Assembly (NCBI GenBank): GCA_029203105.1
Contig: CP119318.1
Span: forward strand, 3,672,501-3,736,500
Reading direction: 5' to 3'
Length of the DNA: 64,000 nt
From: Candidatus Kaistia colombiensis
Lineage (GTDB): Bacteria > Pseudomonadota > Alphaproteobacteria > Rhizobiales > Kaistiaceae
Shown: positions 46,791-56,770 of the stretch, in pieces
Numbering within the stretch: position 1 is the stretch's first letter
How the letters are laid out: each line of letters opens with the position of its first letter
Program-made: the position numbers and the translations under genes
Notes under the pieces: model-generated
Told to the model about the DNA's origin: nothing
The model's database searches: none
Seen by the model: only the letters and a program-made list of their open reading frames with translations

Positions 46791-47861
46791 ATGTCATTCC
46801 TGACGCTCGAAAGCCTCACCAAGACTTTTGGCAACCAGACGACGATCCACGGCATTGACCTCGCGGTCGAGCGCGGCGAATTCGTCTCGTTCCTGGGGCC
46901 GAGCGGCTGCGGCAAGACGACGACGCTCCGCATGATCGCCGGCTTCGAGACGCCGACCTCCGGTACGATCAAGATCGACGGCAAGGACGTCACCGACCTC
47001 AGGCCGAACCAGCGCAATATCGGCATGGTGTTCCAGGCCTATGCGCTATTCCCCAACATGACGATCGCCGACAACATCGCCTTCGGCCTCAAAGTCGCGC
47101 GAAAGTCCTCGGCCGAGATCGCGGCGCGGGTGAAGGAGATGCTGGAGCTGATCAAGCTGCCGCATATCGGCGACCGCTATCCCTACCAGCTCTCCGGCGG
47201 CCAGCAGCAGCGCGTCGCGCTGGCGCGGGCGCTCGCCATCAAGCCGAAGATCCTGCTGCTCGACGAGCCGCTCTCCGCCCTCGACGCCAAGATCCGTATC
47301 TCGCTGCGCGAGGAGATCCGCGCCGTGCAGCGCGCGCTCGGCATCACGACGATCTACGTCACCCACGACCAGGAGGAAGCGCTCTCCATGTCGGACCGGA
47401 TCTGCGTCATGAATGACGGCCGGATCGAGCAGCTTGGCACGCCCTTCGAGATCTACAATTATCCGAAGACGCGCTTCGTCGCGTCCTTCGTCGGCACACT
47501 CAACATCCTGAACGGCCAGGTGCTGGATTCGACCTCGGGCCGGCTTTCGATCGACGACCAGGAAATCGTCACGGCGCGCGAACTCGGCGGCGCCAGCGCC
47601 GGCGACACGCTCTCCCTCGCGCTGCGCCCGGAGGCGCTGTCGATCGGCCACGCCAATGGCGGCAGCAACAATCTCTCCGGCACGATCGACGAGGTGCATT
47701 TCCTCGGCTCGGTCGTCCGCATCCGCGTCCGCTTCAAGGACAATGTCGTCTCGCTCGACACCTTCAACCGTCCCCACAGCGCCCCGCCGGAGCGCGGCCA
47801 GCCGGTGACGGTGAATTTCACCCGCGAGGACATCCTGGTTCTCGACCGGCCGGCGATATAG
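46791..47861 (+). CDS. ABC transporter ATP-binding protein (PotA/FbpC-like)
   Basis: A 356-residue ATPase with the nucleotide-binding domain first: Walker A GPSGCGKTT (39-47), Q-loop MVFQAYALFPNMT, signature LSGGQQQRVALARAL, Walker B ILLLDEPLSALD and switch THDQEEA. A C-terminal TOBE domain (about 240-355) follows, with LALRPEALSIG and VHFLGSVVRIRV. The ATG at 46791 is chosen because the first strand begins there. It completes the importer encoded from 43804. Confidence 0.95.
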   Translation: MSFLTLESLTKTFGNQTTIHGIDLAVERGEFVSFLGPSGCGKTTTLRMIAGFETPTSGTIKIDGKDVTDLRPNQRNIGMVFQAYALFPNMTIADNIAFGLKVARKSSAEIAARVKEMLELIKLPHIGDRYPYQLSGGQQQRVALARALAIKPKILLLDEPLSALDAKIRISLREEIRAVQRALGITTIYVTHDQEEALSMSDRICVMNDGRIEQLGTPFEIYNYPKTRFVASFVGTLNILNGQVLDSTSGRLSIDDQEIVTARELGGASAGDTLSLALRPEALSIGHANGGSNNLSGTIDEVHFLGSVVRIRVRFKDNVVSLDTFNRPHSAPPERGQPVTVNFTREDILVLDRPAI

Positions 47862-47922
47862 GTGGCCGGCGGCTAACGCCCGGTTACCGAGGCGCTAACG
47901 CGTTACCCCCTCCCGGAAACGA

Positions 47923-47948
47923 GAACGGGCGCCCGAAGGCGCCCGTTC
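47923..47948. terminator. Hairpin between convergent ABC ATPase and aldehyde dehydrogenase genes
   Basis: GAACGGGCGCC (47923-47933) and GGCGCCCGTTC (47938-47948) form a perfect 11-bp stem with a CGAA loop. On the minus strand the tail is TCGTTTCC, on the plus strand CAAAG, so termination on both strands is possible but not classic. Confidence 0.6.
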
Positions 47949-47969
47949 CAAAGTCGTTGCGACAGCCGA

Positions 47970-49433
47970 TCAGGGCTGCGTGTAGGACGTCTTGACCGTC
48001 GTGTAGAACTCCTGGCCGCGTAGGCTTGCCCTGCTCGCGCGGGCCGTAGCTCGAAGCCCTTCCGGCCGCCGAACGGGACGTGGTAGTCGACGCCCGCCGT
48101 CGGCAGGTTGACCATCACCATGCCGGCCTCGGCTGTTGCGGCTGGAAGTGCGCTCGCATGCTTCAGCGCTGGTCGTGCACGATGCCCGAGGCGAGGCCGA
48201 ACGCGCGTGTCGTTGGCGACGGCCAGCGCTTCCTCGTAGTCCTTGACGCTGGATCGACGCTGGCGACCGGGCCGAAGACCTCCTCGCGCGTTGATCCGCA
48301 TGGCCGTTGCGTGGTCTCGGTGAACAGCGCCGGCTGCGAGGAAGAAGCCCGGGGTCTCGCGCTCGATCCGGAGCTCGCCGCCGAAGAGCCAGCGTGCCGC
48401 CCTCGTCCTTGGCGATCTGGATGTAGCGCAGATCCTGGTCGAGCTGGCTCTGGTCGACGACCGGGCCGATATGCGTGCCCGGCCTTAAGCGCATCGTCGA
48501 CGACGACGATCCTTGATGCGCGCTCGATGCAGCGCCTCGACGAACTTGTCGTGGATCTGCTCGGTAACGATCAGGCGCGACGAAGCCGTGCAACGCTGGC
48601 CGGTCGAGAAGAACGCGCTGTTGGCCGTGGTCCTCGACGGCAACCTTGAGGTCCGCGTCATCGAGCACGACGGTCGGGTTCTTGCCGCCCATTTCGAGCT
48701 GGAACTTGCGCATCACCTGGATCGAGGCTTCGGCGACCTTCTTGCCGGTAGCGACCGAGCCGGTGAACGACACTGCGTTGACCTTCGGCGATTCGAGGAT
48801 CGCCTGGCCAACGACCGAACCGCGGCCCATGACCAGGTTGACGACGCCCTTCGGCAGGCCATTGCGGACCAGGATGTCGACGATCGTCCAGGCGCAGCCC
48901 GGAACCAGATCGGCCGGCTTCAGCACGACGGTGTTGCCATAGGCGATCGCCGGCGCAAGCTTCCAGGCCGGAATGGCGATCGGGAAGTTCCACGGCGTGA
49001 TCAGGCCGACGACGCCGACCGGCTCGCGGGTGACGGTGACTTCGATGCCCGGACGAACGCTCGGCAGGATCTCGCCGGCCATGCGCAGGGTTTCACCGGC
49101 GAAGAAATGGAAGATCTGCGCGGCGCGGGCGGTCTCGCCGATGGCCTCGGGAAGGGTCTTGCCCTCTTCACGAGCCAGCAGGCGGCCGATCTCTTCCTTG
49201 CGGGCGAGGATTTCGTCGCCGGTCGCCTTCAGGATGTCGTGGCGCTGCTGGATGCCCGAGAGCGACCAGGTCTTGAAAGCGTCGGCAGCGGCGTCGATCG
49301 CGGCCTTGGCGTCTTCCGCCGTCGCCTGCGCGAATTCACCGACCACTTCGTTCGTATTGGACGGGTTGACGTTGGGGCGCGCGGTGCCGCCGACCCATTC
49401 GCCACCAATGTAGTTCTTATGGAGTGTGGTCAT
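47970..49433 (-). CDS. Alpha-ketoglutaric semialdehyde dehydrogenase-like aldehyde dehydrogenase (frame-disrupted)
   Basis: The first 268 residues are intact (NYIGGEWVGGTARPNVNPSN, PVGVVGLITPWNFPIAIPAWK, TGSVATGKKVAEAS, LEMGGKNPTVVLDDADL) and belong to the NAD(P)-dependent aldehyde dehydrogenases. Downstream of about 48640 many small indels break the reading frame; the catalytic Cys/Glu region and the C terminus (EFYTTVKTSYTQP) can be recognised only in pieces. The specificity is inferred from its neighbour, a GguC/2-keto-3-deoxy acid dehydratase-like gene: together they would turn a keto-deoxy pentonate into 2-oxoglutarate. The indel density in this 650-bp stretch points to poor sequence. 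Confidence 0.8.
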   Translation of the reverse strand: MTTLHKNYIGGEWVGGTARPNVNPSNTNEVVGEFAQATAEDAKAAIDAAADAFKTWSLSGIQQRHDILKATGDEILARKEEIGRLLAREEGKTLPEAIGETARAAQIFHFFAGETLRMAGEILPSVRPGIEVTVTREPVGVVGLITPWNFPIAIPAWKLAPAIAYGNTVVLKPADLVPGCAWTIVDILVRNGLPKGVVNLVMGRGSVVGQAILESPKVNAVSFTGSVATGKKVAEASIQVMRKFQLEMGGKNPTVVLDDADLKVAVEDHGQQRVLLDRPALHGFVAPDRYRADPRQVRRGAASSAHQGSSSSTMRLRPGTHIGPVVDQSQLDQDLRYIQIAKDEGGTLALRRRAPDRARDPGLLPRSRRCSPRPRNGHADQRARRSSARSPASIQRQGLRGSAGRRQRHARSASPRASCTTSAEACERTSSRNSRGRHGDGQPADGGRRLPRPVRRPEGLRATARASRASLRGQEFYTTVKTSYTQP

Positions 49434-49554
49434 CAGATGATCCTTGAACGTCGTGGAACGGATATGGCCCGACCGAAGCCGGGGTAAAGGGGGGCAGGAA
49501 CCGAGGTCCGGAGAGTTCCGTCCTTTTATCCCGCCAACCCCTTCTGGCCAACCC

Positions 49555-50559
49555 TCAAAGCTGGGTGACGGTGACCTTCTCTTCCTTGGCGAAGGCGAGC
49601 GGGTTCTGGAGCGGCAGGCCGAACGTGTCCGACTGGATGTCGAAAACGTCGCCGGCCTGCGTCTTGATCCCGAACGCCACGCTCAGCGTTGCCGTGCCGT
49701 AGGTGTGGACATGCACCTGGCCCGGGCGACGGAAGAAGTCATACTTGAAGTGGTGGTACTCAAGGTTTTCCAGCGTGTGCGACATGTTCGCCTCGCCCGA
49801 CAGGAAGGGCTCGTCGAAGATCACCTTGCCGTCACGGTAGATCTTGGAGCGGCCGCGCACGTCGTCCGGCAGCGCGCCGACGAGCAGTTCCGGGCCGACC
49901 GAGCACGGACGCAGCTTGGAATGGGCGAGGTAGAGGTAGTTCACCCGCTCCATGATGTGGTCGGAGAACTCGTTCGCCATGGCGAAGCCGATCCGGTAGG
50001 GCTGGCCATTGTCGCCGACGATGTAGATGCCGGCGACCTCGGGCTCCTCGCCGCCATCCTGCGCGAAGGACGGCGCGGTCAGCGGCTGGCCGGGACCAAC
50101 GAGCAGCGCGCCGTCGCCCTTGAAGAACCACTCCGGCTGCACGCCCTGCTGGCCGACGGCAGGCTTGCCGTTCTCGAGGCCCATGCGGAACATCTTCATC
50201 GAGTCGGTGAGGACTTCTTCCTCGTCCGGCGTCTTGTGCATGGCGTCACGCGCCGACGCCGAGCCAAGATGGGTCAGGCCCGTGCCGGTGATGAGCAGAT
50301 GGGCCGGATCCTCATGGTCGATCGGCGCGAGAACGCGGCCGGATGCCAGCAGCGCTGCGCGATCAACTTCCTCGGTGGCGCCGACGGAAGCCGCCATGAC
50401 AATGGCCTCGATGCCCGACTTGGCGGCGATCGCCGCCTGGGCGATCGCGTAGACCGTCTTGAAGCCCGGCACGATGTAGGACCGCTCGCCGGCGCCGTTC
50501 GGCACCGTGGCGACAACGGCGCGCTCGCCGGCCTCGGTCTTGATCTGCATCAGTCTCAT
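49555..50559 (-). CDS. GguC/AraD1 family fumarylacetoacetate hydrolase-like protein
   Basis: A 334-residue protein. The opening MRLMQIKTEAGERAVVATVPNG, the middle HLLITGTGLTHLGSASARDAMH and the metal-binding region PEVAGIYIVGDNGQPYRIGFAMANEFSDH are features of the GguC/AraD1 family, which dehydrates L-2-keto-3-deoxyarabonate to alpha-ketoglutaric semialdehyde in the non-phosphorylative arabinose pathway. The start has GGAGAGAAACGA upstream. The aldehyde dehydrogenase follows 121 bp downstream and a FadR-type regulator precedes it, all on one strand. Confidence 0.85.
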   Translation of the reverse strand: MRLMQIKTEAGERAVVATVPNGAGERSYIVPGFKTVYAIAQAAIAAKSGIEAIVMAASVGATEEVDRAALLASGRVLAPIDHEDPAHLLITGTGLTHLGSASARDAMHKTPDEEEVLTDSMKMFRMGLENGKPAVGQQGVQPEWFFKGDGALLVGPGQPLTAPSFAQDGGEEPEVAGIYIVGDNGQPYRIGFAMANEFSDHIMERVNYLYLAHSKLRPCSVGPELLVGALPDDVRGRSKIYRDGKVIFDEPFLSGEANMSHTLENLEYHHFKYDFFRRPGQVHVHTYGTATLSVAFGIKTQAGDVFDIQSDTFGLPLQNPLAFAKEEKVTVTQL

Positions 50560-50634
50560 TCGTTTCTCTCCTGTTGTGCCAGGCGGCCGTCGTCGCCTAC
50601 GCCCGCGGCCTGCCCTTGATGCGTTGGAAATGGT

Positions 50635-51414
50635 CTAGCCGGTGCTGATCTCACCATCGGCGTCAGCGCTGCGGCCGACCCAGATGGAATCGAACACATT
50701 GCCCTTCGCGTTGCGCAGAAGCCGGCGCATCGCAAGGAACGCTTCATCCTGATTGCGGTCGCGAATAGCCTCGAAGACGTCGCGATGCTGGACGACGGCG
50801 TCGTCCCCCATCACGGTTCGCCAGCCGAGCGAAAAACTGATGACCAGCCCGGATTCGATCAGGCCACCAACCGATCGCAGCATCGGATTGTGCGACGCCT
50901 CCAGGACGGTCATGTGAAAGGCGAGATCGGCGCGGATCTGCTCGACGCTGCCGCGGTCGCGGTTCTTGATGCCGTCGAGCGCCTTGCCGAGCCGCTCGAT
51001 CTCCTCGGCCGTGGCGCGCTCGGCCGCCCGGGACGCGGCCGCGGGCTCGATGATCTCGCGCATCTCGAACAGGGAATGGATGAACTCGTCGCTCGGGCGC
51101 TGGTCGATCTGCCAATGCAATACATCGGAATCGAGCATGTTCCAGTCGACGCGCGGACGCACCTTGGTGCCGATCTTGGGACGGGAAACGGTAAGGCCCT
51201 TGGCCGAGAGAAGCCGGATCGCCTCGCGCACGGCCGTCCGCGATACCCGGAACTCTTCCTGGACCTTGGGCTCGGTCGGCAGCGTATCACCCGGATTATA
51301 GACACCGGACACGATGCGGCGGCCGAGCTCGGCTGCCAGCTTGTCGGAAAGGCTGCCGGAACGCTCCCTGCCGGTCGAGCGGAGTTGTCGCGTCTTGTCT
51401 TGGGCGCCACGCAT
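50635..51414 (-). CDS. FadR/GntR-family transcriptional regulator
   Basis: A 259-residue regulator. The N-terminal winged helix (about 20-95) has GVYNPGDTLPTEPKVQEEFRVSRTAVREAIRLLSAKGL, typical of GntR. The C-terminal all-helical FCD ligand domain has the metal-binding Asp/His residues in LAFHMTVLEASHNPML and VVQHRDVFEAI. The ATG at 51414 has GAGGAGGGG upstream; a longer frame starts at 51519, but that start lies in the promoter. It probably responds to a sugar acid and controls the dehydratase and dehydrogenase genes downstream. Confidence 0.92.
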   Translation of the reverse strand: MRGAQDKTRQLRSTGRERSGSLSDKLAAELGRRIVSGVYNPGDTLPTEPKVQEEFRVSRTAVREAIRLLSAKGLTVSRPKIGTKVRPRVDWNMLDSDVLHWQIDQRPSDEFIHSLFEMREIIEPAAASRAAERATAEEIERLGKALDGIKNRDRGSVEQIRADLAFHMTVLEASHNPMLRSVGGLIESGLVISFSLGWRTVMGDDAVVQHRDVFEAIRDRNQDEAFLAMRRLLRNAKGNVFDSIWVGRSADADGEISTG

Positions 51415-51475
51415 CGCCGGGGCCCCTCCTCGATCCCTGCCTTCAGCCAAGACGCGGCATCCCAGGGAAGGCCGG

Positions 51476-51519
51476 TCCGATCTCGTTATCATAGTATGTT
51501 TGATCGGATGATCTTTCAA
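51476..51519 (-). promoter_or_regulatory. Promoter and operator-like inverted repeat of the GntR operon
   Basis: On the minus strand a -35 box TTGAAA (51519-51514) and a -10 box TACTAT (51496-51491) are separated by 17 bp. The -10 region is flanked by perfect inverted arms TCCGATC (51476-51482) and GATCGGA (51502-51508), a plausible autoregulatory operator of the FCD-type regulator. An A+T-rich island in GC-rich DNA supports promoter function. Confidence 0.65.
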
Positions 51520-51641
51520 CTTGAATGCGGGAAGCGTCTGTCACGGCCGTGGTTGTAACCGCTTCCGGCTGCTTTCATCATATGCTTGGAAGCAAAGGTC
51601 CTTTTCCGGACCGGTGCCGGAGGCGGCAGCGAGACGAAAGC

Positions 51642-51681
51642 AAAACGGGCTCGCCATCCCCATCGCGGAATGACGAGCCCG
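51642..51681 (-). terminator. Terminator after the GST gene
   Basis: CGGGCTCG (51646-51653) and CGAGCCCG (51674-51681) form a perfect 8-bp stem with a 20-nt loop. On the minus strand TTTTGCTTTCG follows. It starts 19 bp after the GST stop codon. Confidence 0.72.
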
Positions 51682-51699
51682 CAACTCGCAAGCGAAGGA

Positions 51700-52410
51700 T
51701 CAGCGAGCGCGCTGGTTGAAGAGCACCTTCTGCGCTTCCTTGTCGTCCGCGAGGCTGACAGGAGCGACAGGCGCCTTGACCGCCATGCCGCGCGCGACGG
51801 CCGGACGGGCATTCATCCGGTCGATCCAGGCCTTCACATGCGGAAACTCGGACGTGTCGAATTGCTGGGTTTCCCAGCCGGCGGCCCAGCCGAAGATCGC
51901 CATGTCGGCGATCGAATAGTCGCCGGCGACGAAATCGCGATCCGCCAGACGACGATCGAGCACGCCATAGAGGCGGTGCGTCTCGTCCTGGTAGCGCTTG
52001 GTGGCGTAGGGAATCCGCTCCGGCGCATAGACGGAGAAATGATTGCGCTGGCCGAGCATCGGGCCGAAACCGCCCATCTGCCACATCAGCCATTCCTCGA
52101 CCTCGACCCGGGCCCGCTCATCAGCCGTCGGGTAGAACTTGCCGAACTTGCGGGCGAGGTAGAGCAGGATCGCGCCGGACTCGAACACCGAGATCGGCTT
52201 GCCGCCGGGCCCCTCGGGGTCGACGATCGCCGGCATCTTGTTATTCGGCGAGATGGCCAGGAATTCCGGCTTGAACTGATCGCCCTTGCCGATGTTGACG
52301 TAGTGGAGGCTGTAGGGAACGCCCAACTCCTCCAGCAAGATGGTGATCTTCTTGCCGTTCGGAGTCGGCCAGTAGTGCAGCTCAATCGGCTGGGTCTGCT
52401 TCACGGTCAT
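51700..52410 (-). CDS. Glutathione S-transferase, YfcG/Nu-class-like
   Basis: A 236-residue protein: an N-terminal thioredoxin fold with HYWPTPNGKKITILLEELG (the Thr-x-Asn active-site pattern of Nu-class enzymes such as YfcG and YghU, which reduce disulfides), then KMPAIVDPEGPGGKPISVFESGAILLYLA with the cis-proline and glutathione-binding ES, and a helical C-terminal domain with FVAGDYSIADMAIFGW. Its role is probably glutathione-dependent disulfide or peroxide reduction. It is a single gene with its own terminator. Confidence 0.92.
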   Translation of the reverse strand: MTVKQTQPIELHYWPTPNGKKITILLEELGVPYSLHYVNIGKGDQFKPEFLAISPNNKMPAIVDPEGPGGKPISVFESGAILLYLARKFGKFYPTADERARVEVEEWLMWQMGGFGPMLGQRNHFSVYAPERIPYATKRYQDETHRLYGVLDRRLADRDFVAGDYSIADMAIFGWAAGWETQQFDTSEFPHVKAWIDRMNARPAVARGMAVKAPVAPVSLADDKEAQKVLFNQRAR

Positions 52411-52581
52411 GAGAAACCTTTGGCTTTGGCTGGGACTGAATCGATCACCAATCGGCGAGCGACAGGACGCATCTCATAGTTGGGTTTGGCGCGCCGCCAA
52501 GGCAAGGCTTCCATACCAAGCATTGCGATCGACTCGGCGCAGCCCAGGGCCGGCAGCAAAAGCTATGGAACCCCTATCGGC

Positions 52582-52788
52582 TCAACGCTCCCGGTCGCGA
52601 ACCTCGAGATGCTCGACCGTCAGGCGTCCGACGGACAGCCTGTCGATACGGGCTTCCAGGATCCGCAGGCGGCCGATCGCCATGGCACCGAATGCGATCG
52701 CGCCAATCGCGGCCGCGCCGATCGCAAGAGCCCCCAGCGCGGTTGCACCGGTGGCGCTCGCAGGTGTCTTCCGAACCATCCTCGTCAT
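52582..52788 (-). CDS. Small protein with Ala-Ile-Gly repeats
   Basis: A 68-residue protein. The ATG at 52788 has GAGAGG upstream. After a basic head come pentad-like repeats ALGALAIGAAAIGAIAFGAM, forming a stretch that could be a membrane segment or a short beta-solenoid, and then a charged tail LRILEARIDRLSVGRLTVEH with a similar 5-residue rhythm. Proteins of this look are common in Proteobacteria but have no known function. It lies alone between GST and gatB. Confidence 0.65.
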   Translation of the reverse strand: MTRMVRKTPASATGATALGALAIGAAAIGAIAFGAMAIGRLRILEARIDRLSVGRLTVEHLEVRDRER

Positions 52789-52866
52789 GATCGCCCTCTC
52801 GACAATTCTCGGAATGCCGGGGGCGACCATAGCGCGGAATTCAATCGGCCAGCAGACTATCCCGGC

Positions 52867-54341
<1,475 letters not shown>

Positions 54342-54450
54342 GCGAAAAAGCTCCGAATAGAATACTGATCATCCGGTTAGAGCCTCGCGCGGCTTCCGGC
54401 AAGGCTTGTCGGTCAAAACGCGATGATCGTCTCGCTACGGCCGCCCCGCC

Positions 54451-54969
54451 CTATTTGACGAAATCGCTGCAATTCGGCGCCGGCTTGTCGCCCCACGGCA
54501 TGATCGGCACGCTCGAGATCGAGTTCTTCGGGCTGCCGTCGACCAGCTTGTCGGAATAGACGAGATAGACCAGCACGTTCCGCTTGGTGTCGCAGCCGCG
54601 CACGATCTGCATCTTCTTGAACCAGATCGAGCGGCGCTGGCGGAACATCTCGTCGCCCTGGTCGATCTTGCCCTTGAAGCTGATCGGCCCGACTTGGCGG
54701 CAGGCCAGCGAGATGTCGGACGTCTCCTCGGCAAGGCCGAACATGCCCGAGACGCCGCCGCGCTCGGGCGCGGCGAAATGGCAGGCGACGCCGTCGATCT
54801 CCGGATCGTCGACGCCATAGACGGCGATCTTGTCGTTGGGCGTCAACCACTTGAAGGTCGTCGATTCCCGGAAGATCAGATCGGGACCATCCGCCAGCGC
54901 CGGCCCGGCGCAGGCCAGCATGGTGGCGGCGGTCAAGGCGGCGGCGGTCAGGACGGATTCAAGGCGCAT
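54451..54969 (-). CDS. creA: CreA family protein
   Basis: A 172-residue periplasmic protein. The signal peptide (about 1-27, ending GPALA) is followed by the CreA pattern: FKWLTPNDKIAVYGVDDPEIDGVACHFAAPERGG, then DISLACRQVGPI and KMQIVRGCDTKRNVLVYLVYSDKLVDGSPKNS, with four conserved cysteines able to form disulfides. The function of CreA is unknown. The ATG at 54969 gives the signal peptide; an earlier ATG would not. Confidence 0.92.
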   Translation of the reverse strand: MRLESVLTAAALTAATMLACAGPALADGPDLIFRESTTFKWLTPNDKIAVYGVDDPEIDGVACHFAAPERGGVSGMFGLAEETSDISLACRQVGPISFKGKIDQGDEMFRQRRSIWFKKMQIVRGCDTKRNVLVYLVYSDKLVDGSPKNSISSVPIMPWGDKPAPNCSDFVK

Positions 54970-55052
54970 GGCGTTCTCCGAAGCAAAGCAGTGCGCCCAA
55001 TATAGGAAGGCGCGTCGCCACAACGAGTCCCGCCCGCAGAAGCTCCCTGCGA

Positions 55053-56489
55053 TCAGTGAACCGCGACCGGCGTCACGATCGGCTCGGAGCCGCCGCGCAT
55101 GAGACCGAGCCGCTCGCGCCGCAGCCAGCGCACGATCAGCAACGCCGAGACGACCGCCAGGCCGGTCGCAAGACCGATCCAGATGCCGATGCCCTCCAGT
55201 TTGACCCAGAAACCGAGAACGACGCTGAGGCTGAGCCCGACACCCCAGAAGCCGAGCCCCGCATAGATCATCGGCACGCGGGCATCATGCATGCCGCGCA
55301 GCATGCCGCCGGCGATCGCCTGTGCGCCGTCGAACACCTGGAACAGCGCCGCAATGCCCAGGAACGAGACCGCGAGCGCGATGACCTCGGCATTCGACGG
55401 GTCGCTGCGGTCGAGAAAGATGCCGATCAGCGTCTGCGGAATCAGGAAGATCATCATCGCCGTGCAGGCCATGAAGCTAACGCCCAGCACGAAGGGCGTC
55501 CATCCGGCGCGCCGGATGGCGTCCGCATCGCCGGCGCCATAGGCGATGCCGACGCGCACGGTGGCAGCCTGCGAGAAGCCGAGCGGCACCATGAAGCAGA
55601 GCGCAGCGATCTGGATGGCGATGGCGTGCGCCGCCACCGAGGTGGCGCCGATCAGACCCATCAGGAACACGGCGGCGTTGAAGATGGTTACCTCCAGCCC
55701 GACCGCGATCGCCATCGGCAGGCCAAGCCGCCAGAGCGCCAGGAAACGCGGCCAGTCGGCGCGCCAGAACCGGCCGAACACATGATAGCGCCGGAACTGG
55801 CGGTCGCGGACGCAGACCAGCGCCATGCCGAGGAACATCAAGCAGGCCGACAGCGTGCTGCCGATACCGGCGCCGAACATGCCGAGCGCCGGCAGGCCGA
55901 AATGACCGAACACCAGCGCCCAGACGATCAAGCCGTTGAAGACGACGCCGGCCATGCCGACGACCAGCGACCAGAAGGGCCGCTCCAGCGCGGCAATGAA
56001 AGAGCGCAGCACGAGATACCAGAGGAACGGCAGGATTGCCCATTGCATGCCGCGCATGTAGAGCGCGGCGAGATGCGCGAGTTCCGGATCCTGGCCCAGC
56101 CGCAGCAGTATCTCCTCCGTGTGCCAAAGAACGATCCAGAACGGCACAGTGAGGACAACCGAAGCCCAGAGGCCCTGCCGAACCGTACGACGGACCTCAC
56201 GCACCGCATGGCGATTGCGGCCGCGCTCGCGCGCCACCATCGGCGACACGGCCGAAACGAGGCCGATGCCGAAGATCAGCAGCGCGAAGTAGAGATTCGT
56301 CGCCAGAGCGCTCGCGGCGAGATTGTTCGCGCCAAGCCAGCCCAGAATCACCACATCGGTCGCGGTGATGACGGTCTGGGCCAAGTTGGTCAGGATCAGC
56401 GGCACCGACAGCAGAATGGTAGCCCGGATTTCGGTCAACCAGGGGTGATTTCCGTCGGTCCCCGCCGGGGTCCGTTCGCGCGCGGCCAT
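55053..56489 (-). CDS. MATE family multidrug efflux transporter
   Basis: A 478-residue membrane protein with 12 helices in two halves: the first begins LLSVPLILTNLAQTVITATDVVILGWLGANNLAASALA (MATE motif), the second LWRLGLPMAIAVGLEVTIFNAAVFLMGLIG. It resembles NorM-type sodium or proton antiporters for cationic drugs. The ATG at 56489 is used; an upstream ATG at 56579 is possible but adds a poorly conserved 30 residues. Confidence 0.93.
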   Translation of the reverse strand: MAARERTPAGTDGNHPWLTEIRATILLSVPLILTNLAQTVITATDVVILGWLGANNLAASALATNLYFALLIFGIGLVSAVSPMVARERGRNRHAVREVRRTVRQGLWASVVLTVPFWIVLWHTEEILLRLGQDPELAHLAALYMRGMQWAILPFLWYLVLRSFIAALERPFWSLVVGMAGVVFNGLIVWALVFGHFGLPALGMFGAGIGSTLSACLMFLGMALVCVRDRQFRRYHVFGRFWRADWPRFLALWRLGLPMAIAVGLEVTIFNAAVFLMGLIGATSVAAHAIAIQIAALCFMVPLGFSQAATVRVGIAYGAGDADAIRRAGWTPFVLGVSFMACTAMMIFLIPQTLIGIFLDRSDPSNAEVIALAVSFLGIAALFQVFDGAQAIAGGMLRGMHDARVPMIYAGLGFWGVGLSLSVVLGFWVKLEGIGIWIGLATGLAVVSALLIVRWLRRERLGLMRGGSEPIVTPVAVH

Positions 56490-56679
56490 AGTGCAAACTG
56501 CTCTCTTGATGGAGGGTGCGGGGAAACCCGCGACGCCAGCGCGCCACCTAGTCACAAGACACGCCGAATGGCCAACCAAAGATCTTGATATCTGCCATCA
56601 GCGTCGCCTGGATCGGCGTTTCCGTCGCTGCATTGTGGCAAAAACGCGGCCCCGATGATGACCGTCCGGCCCATCCGTG

Positions 56680-56727
56680 CTATTGCGTCTCGCCCTCGGG
56701 CAGCTATTGCGTCTCGCCCTCGGGCAG
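56680..56727 (+). repeat. 24-bp direct duplication
   Basis: CTATTGCGTCTCGCCCTCGG plus GCAG is present twice in exact tandem (56680-56703 and 56704-56727), upstream of the DUF2865 gene. It may lie within the 5' untranslated region of that gene. Confidence 0.8.
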
Positions 56728-56770
56728 CTTTGGCAGGCAGGCGCAGCGCACGCGATTAAGGGCCGCATCC

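Noticed and set aside
55056..56588. Long plus-strand open frame opposite the MATE transporter
   Set aside because: It mirrors the transporter codons in antisense and yields a charged, motif-free protein.
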